DNA from: Rhodospirillales bacterium
Lineage (GTDB): Bacteria > Pseudomonadota > Alphaproteobacteria > Reyranellales > Reyranellaceae
Assembly: GCA_016185145.1 (NCBI GenBank)
Contig: JACPOB010000081.1
Span: forward strand, 40,668 to 104,667
Direction of reading: 5' to 3'
DNA: 64,000 bases
Shown here: positions 24,989 to 33,632 of the stretch, one piece after another
Numbering within the stretch: position 1 is the stretch's first letter
Layout of the letters: each line of letters opens with the position of its first letter
Translations under genes and position numbers: made by a program
The notes under the pieces: model-generated
What the model was told of the DNA's origin: nothing
Seen by the model: the letters and a program-made list of their open reading frames with translations, nothing else
The model's database searches: none

Positions 24989-26224
24989 CTAGAAGAACTT
25001 GTCCATCCCGAGTCCGCCATTGCCGCTGCTGTGGCCACCCTTCCTGTTGCCGGCGATGCTTCCCGGCGGTTGCCGGACCGCCTTGACCTTGTTCAGGTTG
25101 GTCATGATCTCGGCGTCCTTGGCGTAGTGCTTGGCGATCATGCGTTCGGCCGCGGCGTCGACCGCGGCGTTTCTCGCGGCAGCGTTGCCGGCGACGACGG
25201 CGCCGCGCGCGACGGCCGTGACGCCCGTCACCGCGAGGCCGACCTCGGCGACCTCGCCTGCCGTCTTCGCGACCTCGAGAATCCTGACCACTCGGCCGGC
25301 GCCGCCTGCCGAATCATCGACATATTGCGCCAGCAGATTCGCGTTGTTGCGGGTCGCGATGGCCGCGAGCACCAGGTATGGCGGTGATCTGAAGACGTTT
25401 CCGCCGTAGTTCGCCTTCCGCGCTTCCGAGAGCAACTGGCTCGGATAATCCCAGATGGACCGGCTCGGCAGGTCGGCTCCGCCGACGAAATCCGAGATGC
25501 GGGTCACGATCGGAGCGTTGTCCTTTCGCCTGATCAGTCTGACATGCTCGGCGATCCCGTAGTCGATTTCCACGCTCAGCACCGCAAACTGGCGGTCTAG
25601 GGACCTCTGGGTCGGGCCGCGGTGGACGGAATTGTAGTAGCCCGAGCTCAAGTGCATCTGGCCCAGCAGCTCCTCCCGGTCGAGCTCTCCGTCCTTGGTC
25701 GGGAACCCGGGGCCGTCGTAGCCCAAGGCGAGCCAGGCGCGGAAGGTTCTCGGGTCCGTGATCCAGCGCTCGTCCTCCGGGTCCCGGACGAGATATTTGT
25801 CGAAGCGCAGCCAGATGCCCTTGGTCTCGAGCGTGTTGCGCACCCTTTCTAGATACTCCGCTTCGTCCGGGTTGTCCGTGACCGGCCTCAAGGCGTCCGC
25901 CGTCAGAAGCCGCCTGTAGTCCAGGCGGATATAGTGGTCGTTTTTCTCTGCCCAGATTCGGGTCGCCAAAAGGCGGTAGGAACGCTTCACCATCTTCTCG
26001 TCGCGCATGACGAAGCTTCCATAGTCTCCGAGCAGGGACTTCTTGTAGAGGTCGTTCGCCTCCTTCACGATCTCGGGGTTGACGACTTCGGCGTCGAGCA
26101 CCCTCTGGATCTGGGCGAGCTGCGACGGTGTGATGACACTTAGGACGTAGGGCAGGTGCGTCTGCAGCAATGTCCTGGCGTCCACCGCCTTCAGCGCAAT
26201 CGCACGTTTCCGATCAACTGCCAT
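24989..26224 (-). CDS. Orphan 411-residue protein, function unknown
   Basis: I do not recognise a family. Residues 1-290 are charged and mixed helix/strand, with no signal peptide at the N-terminus (MAVDRKRAIALKAVDARTLL). A long Ala/Val-rich hydrophobic segment (about 330-370, EVGLAVTGVTAVARGAVV) could insert in a membrane or mimic the pre-toxin linker of secreted effectors. The tail is Gly/His-rich (GNRKGGHSSGNGG). GCGGAGG lies just before the ATG. Upstream on the same strand are a mini-ORF and a two-hairpin leader, and the first residues are repeated in the remnant at 16228. Confidence 0.6.
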   Translation of the reverse strand: MAVDRKRAIALKAVDARTLLQTHLPYVLSVITPSQLAQIQRVLDAEVVNPEIVKEANDLYKKSLLGDYGSFVMRDEKMVKRSYRLLATRIWAEKNDHYIRLDYRRLLTADALRPVTDNPDEAEYLERVRNTLETKGIWLRFDKYLVRDPEDERWITDPRTFRAWLALGYDGPGFPTKDGELDREELLGQMHLSSGYYNSVHRGPTQRSLDRQFAVLSVEIDYGIAEHVRLIRRKDNAPIVTRISDFVGGADLPSRSIWDYPSQLLSEARKANYGGNVFRSPPYLVLAAIATRNNANLLAQYVDDSAGGAGRVVRILEVAKTAGEVAEVGLAVTGVTAVARGAVVAGNAAARNAAVDAAAERMIAKHYAKDAEIMTNLNKVKAVRQPPGSIAGNRKGGHSSGNGGLGMDKFF

Positions 26225-26314
26225 GGGAACCTCCGCTGCATCAATTCCCGAGGCGATACGATCGGTCGGTGTGACGAACGTAGTCGAAGCTCTATCCGGC
26301 AGATGTGTCGAATT

Positions 26315-26410
26315 TCACAGACAGATATAGTTGCGCCGCGCTTTCGCATCGCAGCGAAGCTTGCACTGCTTCAGATATGCACACACGGCAGTCGAGAACG
26401 CGGTGCTCAT
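26315..26410 (-). CDS. Mini-ORF, 31-residue Cys-rich peptide
   Basis: An ATG at 26410 with AAGGA about eight bases upstream opens a 31-codon frame reading STAFSTAVCAYLKQCKLRC and ending RRNYICL. It is basic and has four Cys. The leader hairpins lie directly upstream and the orphan 411-residue gene starts 90 bases downstream. A related opening (ALSTPLRAYLKGYL) follows the other leader copy at 16305. It may be a leader peptide or a tiny protein. Confidence 0.42.
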   Translation of the reverse strand: MSTAFSTAVCAYLKQCKLRCDAKARRNYICL

Positions 26411-26496
26411 CGCGTATCCTTTTCGTCGGTACCTCCCACGTACCATGACGACGAAGGCCCGGCGCCCACACCCTAAACCCACTCCCGCCGGGCCTT
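26411..26496 (-). promoter_or_regulatory. Conserved two-hairpin leader, copy 2
   Basis: On the minus strand: 11-base arms AAGGCCCGGCG (26486-26496) and CGCCGGGCCTT (26454-26464), a G-rich loop with GGGTGTGGG, a linker TCGTCGTCATGG, a second hairpin GGTAC-gtgggag-GTACC, then AAGGA and the mini-ORF ATG. Arms, loop and linker are shared with 16306-16391 almost base for base. The same stretch is also an open frame (GCGRRAFVVMVRGRYRR), so a coding role is not excluded. Confidence 0.6.
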
Positions 26497-26534
26497 TACT
26501 CGTCCTGCCGAATGGCGTGCGCATCGAAGCGCGA

Positions 26535-27527
26535 TCAGCTCTTGCGGCGGATCGACGTTTTGACTTGCCGCCAGAGAGGCGACAGCACGCGGCTGGTGAG
26601 CGGGATGGCGATCAGCCCAACGATGATCCCGGCCACGCCGGCGCCGGCGGCTCCCACCAGCCAGGCCAGGAACGCGCCGGCAAACGGCGCGGCGCGCGCG
26701 ACGGCGGCGCCCGCGTCATTCAGCACGTGGCTCGGCCAGCCCAGGCCGTACTCCTCGAGGCCGTGAAGGATGATGCCGCCGCCGACCCAGATCATCGCCG
26801 CGGTGCCGATGGCGCCGAGGGCCCTCAACGCGTGCGGCATGCCCTGGACGAGGCCACGGCCGCCGACCCGCAGTGGCGCGGCGAGAGGTGAGGCCGGCGA
26901 CAGACGCGCCAGCGCCAGGCCGACGTCGTCCGCCTTGACGATCAGAGCGACGACGCCATAGACCGCCGCCGTTATGCCGACGGCGACCACGGCGAGGATC
27001 AGCCCGCGTTGCACGATGCTGTCGGTGGGGATGGCGGCCAGCGTGATGGCCATGATCTCGGCCGACAGGATGAAGTCGGTCTTGATGGCGCTGGCGACCT
27101 TCTGATCCTCGAAAGTCTCGGCGTCGATAGCCACCGTCTCGAGCCTGGCTTCGTGGGCGTGCGCGTCGTGCGGAAAGAGGGCCTCGTAGACCTTCTCCAC
27201 GCCCTCGTAGCAAAGATAGGCCCCGCCCAGCATCAGGAGCGGCGTGATCGCCTGGGGCAGCACGAGGCTGAGGATGAGGGCCGCCGGCAGGAGGAACAGA
27301 AGCTTGTTCTTGAGCGAGCCCAGCGCGATGCGGCCGACGACCGGCAGCTCGCGCGCCGGGCTGAAGTCGGTGAGGTAGCGCGGGGTGACGGCGGTGTCGT
27401 CGATGACGACGCCGGCGGCCTTGCTGCCGGCCTTGGCCGCCTGGCCCGCGACATCGTCGATCGAGGCGGCCGCGGCCTTCGCCAGGGTCGCGATATCGTC
27501 GAAGAGGGCCATCAAACCAACGCTCAT
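26535..27527 (-). CDS. DUF808 family inner-membrane protein (YedI-like)
   Basis: A 330-residue membrane protein. The opening SVGLMALFDDIATLAKAAAAS and the DDTAVTPRYLTDFSPARELP segment are characteristic of DUF808. Several hydrophobic segments follow (LFLLPAALILSLVLPQAITP, ILAVVAVGITAAVYGVVALI, AGAFLAWLVGAAGAGVAGII). The function is not established. The ATG at 27527 is chosen because the family begins with M-S-x-G-L-x-A-L-L/F-D-D; the open frame upstream lies in a hairpin repeat. Confidence 0.88.
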   Translation of the reverse strand: MSVGLMALFDDIATLAKAAAASIDDVAGQAAKAGSKAAGVVIDDTAVTPRYLTDFSPARELPVVGRIALGSLKNKLLFLLPAALILSLVLPQAITPLLMLGGAYLCYEGVEKVYEALFPHDAHAHEARLETVAIDAETFEDQKVASAIKTDFILSAEIMAITLAAIPTDSIVQRGLILAVVAVGITAAVYGVVALIVKADDVGLALARLSPASPLAAPLRVGGRGLVQGMPHALRALGAIGTAAMIWVGGGIILHGLEEYGLGWPSHVLNDAGAAVARAAPFAGAFLAWLVGAAGAGVAGIIVGLIAIPLTSRVLSPLWRQVKTSIRRKS

Positions 27528-27542
27528 GGAATCACCTATACA

Positions 27543-27571
27543 TGTTCCTCTCTCCCTAGCGGGGGAGAGGA
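27543..27571. repeat. CTCTCC-type hairpin repeat (family C)
   Basis: CCTCTCTCCCTAGCGGGGGA followed by GAGG forms a short hairpin upstream of the DUF808 gene. It is a copy of the right-hand unit at 22923-23026. Confidence 0.55.
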
Positions 27572-27653
27572 GCTTGAAGAGAATGTAGGGCCGCGCGGCC
27601 AGCAAGGCACTGCCACGTTGTGTCTACAAGCGTGTGAAAGCCAGGAGAGCCCG

Positions 27654-28070
27654 ATGAAGCCCCGCATATCCGTCCTGACGCTCGGCGTGGCCGACCTGGA
27701 GCAGGCCCTCGCGTTCTATCGCGATGGCTTGGGGCTGCCGACCGAAGGCATCGTCGGCCGCGAGTTCGAGCATGGCGCCGTGGCCTTCTTCGAGCTGTCG
27801 GGTGGCTTGAGACTCGCGATCTGGGCGCAGGACGATCTCGCCCACGATTCCGGCCTGCCGAGGGGCAGCCCGGCATCAGTCTCGATCGGCCACAACGTGG
27901 CAAGCCGCCAGGAAGTCGACGACGTGATGGCCGAGGCCGGCCGCGCCGGCGCCGAGATCGTCAAGCCGGCGCAAGCCACCTTCTACGGCGGCTATGCCGG
28001 CTACTTCCGCGATCCCAGCGGACACCTGTGGGAGGTGGTGTGGAATCCCGCGAACATTCCGGTCGAGTGA
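27654..28070 (+). CDS. VOC (glyoxalase/bleomycin-resistance) family protein
   Basis: A 138-residue single VOC protein: ISVLTLGVADLEQALAFYRD at the start, HGAVAFFELSGG in the middle and GGYAGYFRDPSGHLWEVVWN at the end, with the metal-type His/Glu in the last motif. These enzymes act on small molecules (lyase, dioxygenase or drug binding); the substrate is unknown. AGGAGAG lies before the ATG. It stands alone and is followed by a long palindromic repeat. Confidence 0.87.
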   Translation: MKPRISVLTLGVADLEQALAFYRDGLGLPTEGIVGREFEHGAVAFFELSGGLRLAIWAQDDLAHDSGLPRGSPASVSIGHNVASRQEVDDVMAEAGRAGAEIVKPAQATFYGGYAGYFRDPSGHLWEVVWNPANIPVE

Positions 28071-28077
28071 GTTATCT

Positions 28078-28142
28078 TTCGGACCGCGAGCCTCCGGCTC
28101 GCTCATGAATCATGAGCGAGCCGGAGGCTCGCGGTCCGGAAG
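28078..28142. repeat. Mosaic palindromic repeat (family A, copy 2)
   Basis: A perfect palindrome with 28-base arms (28081-28108 and 28110-28137) around one central base. Each arm contains GCGAGC-CTCCG-GCTCGC and a TCATGA box; the border on the right is GCGGTCCGGAAGAGCATG. Located between convergent genes. Confidence 0.8.
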
Positions 28143-28158
28143 AGCATGACGCCGCCGG

Positions 28159-29889
28159 CTACTTCCCGACGTCCGGATCGATTTTCCTGGCTGCGGCGAT
28201 ATCTGCGTCGGCGCCCGGCTTGTCACCCGTTCGCTCCTTGGCGACGCCCCGGCCGTACAGGGCGGCAGCGAAGTTCGGCTCGAGCTTGAGCGCCTGATCG
28301 TAATCCTGAACGGCCAGATCCCACTCGTTCCTGTTGGCGTAAGCCACGCCGCGATTGTAGAGGGTCGTGGCATCGTTCGGGTCGACCTGCAGCGCTCGAT
28401 CGTAGTCCTGAATGGCACTGTCGATCTCGCGCTTGCGCAGATGGATGCCGCCGCGGAAGGCGAAGGCAACCCCGTCCTTCGGGTCGAGCTCGACCGCCCG
28501 GCCGAAATCCGCGATGGCGTCGTCGAGTCGGCCCAGCCTCTGGTAGGCGAGGCCTCGATTGCGGTAGGCGGAGCCGTCGTTCGGATTGAACCCGATCGCC
28601 TGATCGAAGTCCTGGGCCGCGGAGTCCCATTGCTCCTTCCTGCTGCGGGCTATGCCGCGATTGTAGAATGCCGTCACGTCCTTGGGATTGAGCTCTATCG
28701 CCCGGCTGTACTCCTGAATCGCCTGGTCCCAGTCTCCCCTCGTGCTGTAGGCGGCGCCGCGATAGACGAAGGCAACCGCCAGGCGGGGATCGAGCTCGAT
28801 CGCCCGATCGAGGTCCTGGAGGGCGCGGTCGAGCTCGCCTTTGCGTTGATAGGCGGCGCCGCGGTAGGCGAAGGCGGAGGCATCGTCCGGCAGGAGCCTG
28901 ATCACCCGATCGAAGTCCTGGATGGCGGGGTCCCATTGCCTCTTGCTGCTGTAGGCCACGCCCCGATTGTGGAGGGTCGTGGCATCGTTTGCGTCGATCG
29001 CGAGGGCTCGAGTGAAGTCCTCGATGGCGCGGTCGAGTTCGCCCTTGCGCTGCCAGGCCGAGCCGCGAAGAGCGAGAGCCGAGGCATCGTTGGGGTCGAG
29101 CATGATCGCCTGGTCGAAGTCCCGTATGGCCCGATCGAGCTCATCCTGCTTCTGGAACGCGAAGCCTCGGCCGTAGAAGGCAGCGGCGAGTCGGGGATCG
29201 AGCTTGATCGCTTCGTCGTAGTCCTCGACGGCGCGACGCCATTCTCCCTTGCTGCCATAGGCCGCGCCGCGCCTGTAGAAGGTCGTGGCGCTGCGCGGGT
29301 CGAGCCGCAGCGCCTGATCGTAATCGGCGATGGCGCGGTCGAGCGCACCCGTGCGCATGTAGGCGCCGCCGCGCGAGGCGTAGGCGGCCGCATCCTTTGG
29401 ATCGAGCTTCGTCGCCCGGTCGAAATCCTCGATGGCGCGGTCGAACTGCTGCTTCTCCAGGCGAGCGTCGCCGCGATTGCGGAAGGCGGCCGCGTCGTTG
29501 GGGTTATGCGCGATCGCCTGGTCGTAGTTCTGGATGGCGCGATCCCAGTCCTTCCTGGCGCCGTAGGCTATACCGCGATTGTAGTAGGCAACGGCGCTGG
29601 CTGGATCGAGCTTGAGCGCCTGATCGTAGTCCTGAAGGGCACGGTCGAGCTCGCCCTTGCGCTGATAGGCGGTCGCGCGAATGACGAAGACCGTGGCAAG
29701 ATCCCGCCCGGCGTAGGCGCCCGCCTGAATCAGCGCCGTGCAGCCGCCGATCACGGCGTCGAGCGACGGATTGCCTTTGCCATTGCAGGCGTCGACCTGT
29801 TGCTGGGTCTGTGCGTGCAGGGGGCCGCCCCAAAGGGCGGCCGCGATCATTGCAGCGCCGGCTGTGGCCGCGCGTATCGTCAATCGCAT
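28159..29889 (-). CDS. Secreted TPR protein with 15 repeats
   Basis: A 576-residue protein with a signal peptide (RLTIRAATAGAAMIAAALWG ending HAQ) and about 15 consecutive 34-residue tetratricopeptide repeats from about residue 60 to the C-terminus. Each has the Y-N-R-G-x-A-Y ... A-I-x-D-Y-D-x-A-I-x-L-D-P pattern. They alternate loosely between versions with W and with L at the same position (KDWDRAI, GELDRAI). A short Cys-containing segment (VDACNGKGNPSLDAVIGGC) precedes them. It would form a long periplasmic scaffold with no catalytic domain. GGAG placement favours the ATG at 29889 over 29895. Confidence 0.88.
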   Translation of the reverse strand: MRLTIRAATAGAAMIAAALWGGPLHAQTQQQVDACNGKGNPSLDAVIGGCTALIQAGAYAGRDLATVFVIRATAYQRKGELDRALQDYDQALKLDPASAVAYYNRGIAYGARKDWDRAIQNYDQAIAHNPNDAAAFRNRGDARLEKQQFDRAIEDFDRATKLDPKDAAAYASRGGAYMRTGALDRAIADYDQALRLDPRSATTFYRRGAAYGSKGEWRRAVEDYDEAIKLDPRLAAAFYGRGFAFQKQDELDRAIRDFDQAIMLDPNDASALALRGSAWQRKGELDRAIEDFTRALAIDANDATTLHNRGVAYSSKRQWDPAIQDFDRVIRLLPDDASAFAYRGAAYQRKGELDRALQDLDRAIELDPRLAVAFVYRGAAYSTRGDWDQAIQEYSRAIELNPKDVTAFYNRGIARSRKEQWDSAAQDFDQAIGFNPNDGSAYRNRGLAYQRLGRLDDAIADFGRAVELDPKDGVAFAFRGGIHLRKREIDSAIQDYDRALQVDPNDATTLYNRGVAYANRNEWDLAVQDYDQALKLEPNFAAALYGRGVAKERTGDKPGADADIAAARKIDPDVGK

Positions 29890-29946
29890 AGCCATGCGCT
29901 CCGGTGCCCGCCAAATGCGTCGCGATCAAGGCGGTCCGCGAGAGAA

Positions 29947-30876
29947 TCACCCCGCGAGCTGGCGGGCGATGAATTCCTTCGCCACGTCGCGCGCCTTGTC
30001 GGTCTGCGGCCCCGGCTCGGCGACCCATTCATGGACGGCGTTGTCGAACAGCCGGTAGTCGCAGCTGCCGCCGGCCGCTTTGTAGGTCTCGGCGAATTTC
30101 TGCTGCATCTCCGGCAGCACGTTGTCGTCGAGCGCGCCCTGCATGATGAGGAGCGGCGGCAGGCTGACCTTCTCCTTGCGCTCCAGGATCTCCTGCGGAT
30201 TGCTTTCGTGGATGGTCTGCCACGGCACGAAGAACACCTTGTTGTTCTTGATCATGCCCTCGTTCTTGCGGCGCTCGGCGTTCTGGTAGCGCGCGAAGGT
30301 GTTGCTGACGGGCGAGCGCATCGCCACCCACGCGACGCTGGCGTCGGCCTGTGGCCCGGCGGTCAGAGGGAGCGCGCCGTAGCGCTGATCGTGCGGCCGG
30401 AGCGCCAGGAGCTCCGCGACATGGCCGCCGCTCGACGAGCCGTAGACGCCGATCTTCGAGCCGTCGCCGCTCCATTTGGCGGCATTGGCCTTGAGCCAGC
30501 GCACCGACCAGTTCGCGTCCTGCATGCAGGCGGGATAGGGCGCCTCGGGCGCGATGGTCAGGTCGACGGCCACCACCAGCAGGCCGCTCGCCGCCAGCGC
30601 GCGGTCCATCGGCTCCTCGGCGAAGCGGTCCTTGCGGTTCCAGGCGCCGCCGTGCAGGTCGAGCACGGTGGGGAACGGGCCGGGACCTTTCGGCTGATAG
30701 ATCCGCGCCATCAGCATGCGGCCGGCGCTGTTGCGCCGAAGCTCGACCTCGGTCACGACGAGCTCGAACTTCGCGGCCGGATCGTAGGCCGCATGGCCGA
30801 TGGCGGGGACGCCGAGCGTGGCGGCCGCGGCCGTCGCCTTGAGAACGTCACGCCGATCCAAGGTCTTCCCGGTCAT
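29947..30876 (-). CDS. Tat-exported alpha/beta hydrolase (esterase)
   Basis: A 309-residue protein with a twin-arginine signal (LDRRDVLKATAAAATLGVPA). The hydrolase core has the oxyanion HGGAWNRKD (about residues 75-83), nucleophile GSSSGGH (about 144-150), the aspartate region MQGALDDNVLPEM (about 245-257) and the histidine in FDNAVHEWV. The layout matches esterase/lipase HSL-like enzymes. It follows an M20 peptidase and an amidase on the same strand (15 bases from the former), so the three may act in one periplasmic/cytoplasmic degradation route. Confidence 0.88.
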   Translation of the reverse strand: MTGKTLDRRDVLKATAAAATLGVPAIGHAAYDPAAKFELVVTEVELRRNSAGRMLMARIYQPKGPGPFPTVLDLHGGAWNRKDRFAEEPMDRALAASGLLVVAVDLTIAPEAPYPACMQDANWSVRWLKANAAKWSGDGSKIGVYGSSSGGHVAELLALRPHDQRYGALPLTAGPQADASVAWVAMRSPVSNTFARYQNAERRKNEGMIKNNKVFFVPWQTIHESNPQEILERKEKVSLPPLLIMQGALDDNVLPEMQQKFAETYKAAGGSCDYRLFDNAVHEWVAEPGPQTDKARDVAKEFIARQLAG

Positions 30877-30891
30877 GGTCGGTTCCTCCGG

Positions 30892-32211
30892 CTATTTCTT
30901 CTGCAGCACGTCGAGCACCACCAGGCTCATGGCCTGAGCGCCGGCGCGGATGGTCGGCTCGGGCACCGGCGCGAACTCGGGCGAATGGTTGCCCGGCACG
31001 GGGGTGCCGCTCGCCCGGGCCTGGGCGAGCACCTTGGGATCGAGGCCACCGATGCCGAAATAGAAGGACGGCACGCCCGCGATCACGAACTCCGAATAGT
31101 CCTCGCTGGCCGAGCCGGGTTCCGGCAGCTGGCGCGCCTTGTCGCCGAACGCCGCCTTCAGCACGCCGCCGCTGCGCGCCGTGAGCGCATCGTCGTTGAC
31201 CACGGCCTTGGCCCCGGCCGTGACCTTGATCTCGGGCTCGGGCGCCGCCGACATCATCGCCACCGCCCTGGCGGTGCGCTGGACGCCGTCGATCATCTTG
31301 CTGCGGGTCTGCTCGTCATAGGAGCGGATGGTGCCGCGCAGGGTCGCGGAATCGGGGATGACGTTGCCGGCATTGCCCGCGTTCACCGAGCCCACGGTGA
31401 CGACGCCGAAGCGCGCCGAATCCTTCTCGCGGCTGATCACGCTCTGCACGTCGACGATGAAGCGGCCGGCCATCATCACCGGATCGATGGTGGTGTGTGG
31501 CCGCGAGCCGTGGCCGCCCTTGCCGTTGAAGATGATCGAGAAACCGTCGGAGGTCGAGTTGATGACGCCGGCCTTGTAGGTGACGTAGCCGTAGGGGCCC
31601 GGTCCGACATGCAGTGCGAAGCCGTAGTCGGGCTTGGGAAAGCGCTTGAACAGGCCGTCCGCCACCATGGCCTTGGCGCCGCCGCCACCTTCCTCGGCCG
31701 GCTGGCCGACGAACATCAGCGTGCCGCTCCACTGGTCCTTGAGGTCGAGCAGGACCTTGGCGACGGCGAGCCAGGCCGCCATGTGGATGTCGTGGCCGCA
31801 GGCGTGCATGACCGGCGTCTCCGCGCCGCGCAGCATCTGCTTCATCTTGCTGGCATAGGGCAGGCCGGTGTTCTCGGCGAGCGGCAGGGCGTCGAGCTCG
31901 GTGCGCACCATGACGGTGGGGCCGGGGCCGTTGCGGTAAAGCCCTACGATGCCGGTCTTTCCCACGCCCTCGGTGACTTCGAAGCCCAGCGTCTTGAGCT
32001 CGGCCGCGAGCTTGGCCGCCGTACGGGTCTCCTGGAAGCCGAGCTCGGGATGAGCGTGGATGTCCTTGTAGAGCGCCTCGATGCGGCTGTACTGCGCGTC
32101 GAGGCTGCGGTCGATGGCGGCCTTGCTGGAGCCGAGGTCGGCGGCATGGACGGGAAGGCCGATCGCGAGCCAGGCGGCGGCGAGGCCAAGGGAGTGTCTC
32201 ATCGATGTCAT
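30892..32211 (-). CDS. M20-family amidohydrolase/peptidase, secreted
   Basis: A 439-residue protein with a signal peptide (SLGLAAAWLAIGLPVHAAD). The M20D pattern is complete: DIHAHPELGFQE, VMVRTELDALPL, MHACGHDIHMAAWL (Cys/His metal site near residues 136-149), FVGQPAEEGGGGAKAM (catalytic Glu pair), the dimerisation domain GKGGHGSRPHTTIDP and the C-terminal SASEDYSEF and PGNHSPEF. It removes acyl or aminoacyl groups from amides. Its ATG overlaps the stop of the amidase gene by four bases (ATGA), so the two are coupled. Confidence 0.92.
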   Translation of the reverse strand: MTSMRHSLGLAAAWLAIGLPVHAADLGSSKAAIDRSLDAQYSRIEALYKDIHAHPELGFQETRTAAKLAAELKTLGFEVTEGVGKTGIVGLYRNGPGPTVMVRTELDALPLAENTGLPYASKMKQMLRGAETPVMHACGHDIHMAAWLAVAKVLLDLKDQWSGTLMFVGQPAEEGGGGAKAMVADGLFKRFPKPDYGFALHVGPGPYGYVTYKAGVINSTSDGFSIIFNGKGGHGSRPHTTIDPVMMAGRFIVDVQSVISREKDSARFGVVTVGSVNAGNAGNVIPDSATLRGTIRSYDEQTRSKMIDGVQRTARAVAMMSAAPEPEIKVTAGAKAVVNDDALTARSGGVLKAAFGDKARQLPEPGSASEDYSEFVIAGVPSFYFGIGGLDPKVLAQARASGTPVPGNHSPEFAPVPEPTIRAGAQAMSLVVLDVLQKK

Positions 32212-33593
32212 GCGTTCACCCGCTTGAGATTCTCGCCGAACCAGCGCGCGAGGCCGGTCATGCGCGCATCCTCGTGCTGCTGGCCCATGAGCTGAACGCC
32301 GACGGGCAGACCGCCGACGCTCATCAGCGGCACCGTCACGACCGGCGCGAACAGCATCGAGGAGGGCGCGTTGAACACGAAGTCGCCGGTCGGCCGCGGC
32401 GCCAGCGGCTGGCCGGGCACGTCACCCGACCAGATCGGTGCGGGGCCGGGGCAGGCGAGGGTGATCGCGGCGTCGGCGAGCTGGGCCGTCGCGATGTGAG
32501 TGAGCTGAGCGTGCTGGCGGGCCAGGAGGTTGCTGCGATAGTCGTCCGGGGTCATGGCCTCGGCCCTGAGAATCGTCGCCTTGGCGCGCTCGCTCAGTCC
32601 ATCGGGCGCCGCGTCGAGCATGCCGCGCTGGTACCAGCGGTTCTCCCAGCTTGTGATGCCGTTGCAGATCGCGCGCGCGTTGGCGATCGCCTTCTCGAGG
32701 TTCTCGACGAAGGGATGGTCGGCGCGGCGAACCAGGGTGACGCCGGCCGCCGTCAGCTGGCCGAGCAGCTTGGCGAAGGCGTCCTTGGTCGCCTGGTCGA
32801 CGTCGGGCCAGCCTTCCGTCTCTAGCACGATCAGGCGGTTGGGCTTGATCGCCGCGGGCAGCGTGTCGGGGCCGATCAGGCCGAGCGCGCCGCGGTCGCC
32901 GCCGCAGCGCTTGGCCTGCTCGATCGCCGTCTGCCACATGTCCTCCAGGCAGCCGGCATGCGGGCCGTGCGTGCTCTGGCTGGTGGCCAGGCGCTCGCCG
33001 CGGTTGATGCCACCCTGCGTCGGCTTCAGCGCGAAGTTCCCGCAATAGGCGGCCGGACGGATGATCGAGCCGCCGACCTGGGTGCCGATCGCCACCGGCA
33101 CCATGTTGGCGCCCACCGCCGCGGCCGAGCCCGAGGACGAGCCACCCGGCGTGCGCGCGGGATCGAATGGATTGGTGGTCGGGCCGGGATGCGAGCCGCC
33201 CAGCTCCGCCGTCACCGTCTTGGCGAGGATCACCGCGCCCGCCTGGCGCAGCGCCCACACGCCGGCATTGTCGCGCTTGGGGAAGTTCCCCTTCATTGCC
33301 GCACAGCCCATCTCGGTGGGCATGTCCTTGGTCTCGAGCAGGTCCTTGATGGCGACGGGCATGCCGTCGATCGGCGACAGCGGCTTGCCGGCCTTCCAGC
33401 GTGCGGCGCTGGCGTCGGCGGCGGCGCGAGCGCCGGTCTCGTTGAGGGCGGTGAGGGCTTTCACCACCGGCTCGCGCGCGGCGATGGTTTCGAGACAGCG
33501 CTCGAGGTAGGCGCGCGGACTGTCGTTGCCGTCGGTGAAACGGCGGGCCGCGTCGTGGAAGGTCAGGGGCTTGTAGTCGGCGTATGTGGTCAT
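32208..33593 (-). CDS. Amidase-signature family protein
   Basis: A 461-residue enzyme with the triad Lys in MPVAIKDLLETKD (about residue 80), TPGGSSSGSAAAVGANM (about 152-168) and GTQVGGSIIRPA (about 174-185). The start at 33593 gives the usual helix before DSPRAYLERCLETI; the open frame upstream runs into repeat DNA. It is the first of three genes (amidase, M20 peptidase, Tat esterase) that look co-transcribed. The substrate is unknown. Confidence 0.9.
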   Translation of the reverse strand: MTTYADYKPLTFHDAARRFTDGNDSPRAYLERCLETIAAREPVVKALTALNETGARAAADASAARWKAGKPLSPIDGMPVAIKDLLETKDMPTEMGCAAMKGNFPKRDNAGVWALRQAGAVILAKTVTAELGGSHPGPTTNPFDPARTPGGSSSGSAAAVGANMVPVAIGTQVGGSIIRPAAYCGNFALKPTQGGINRGERLATSQSTHGPHAGCLEDMWQTAIEQAKRCGGDRGALGLIGPDTLPAAIKPNRLIVLETEGWPDVDQATKDAFAKLLGQLTAAGVTLVRRADHPFVENLEKAIANARAICNGITSWENRWYQRGMLDAAPDGLSERAKATILRAEAMTPDDYRSNLLARQHAQLTHIATAQLADAAITLACPGPAPIWSGDVPGQPLAPRPTGDFVFNAPSSMLFAPVVTVPLMSVGGLPVGVQLMGQQHEDARMTGLARWFGENLKRVNA

Positions 33594-33632
33594 GGGCGGA
33601 AGACTAGCACGTCGACGGCAGCGCGCCTCATC

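Noticed and set aside
26411..26524. The leader region read as protein (GCGRRAFVVMVRGRYRR, similar to the other copy)
   Set aside because: Two strong hairpins and a ribosome-binding site before the next ATG fit a leader better. The coding view is noted but not adopted.
28441..32295. A very long open frame on the plus strand, antisense to the TPR, esterase and M20 genes
   Set aside because: It is produced by GC-rich codon bias of the three real genes on the other strand; the translation is low in complexity and has no family pattern.
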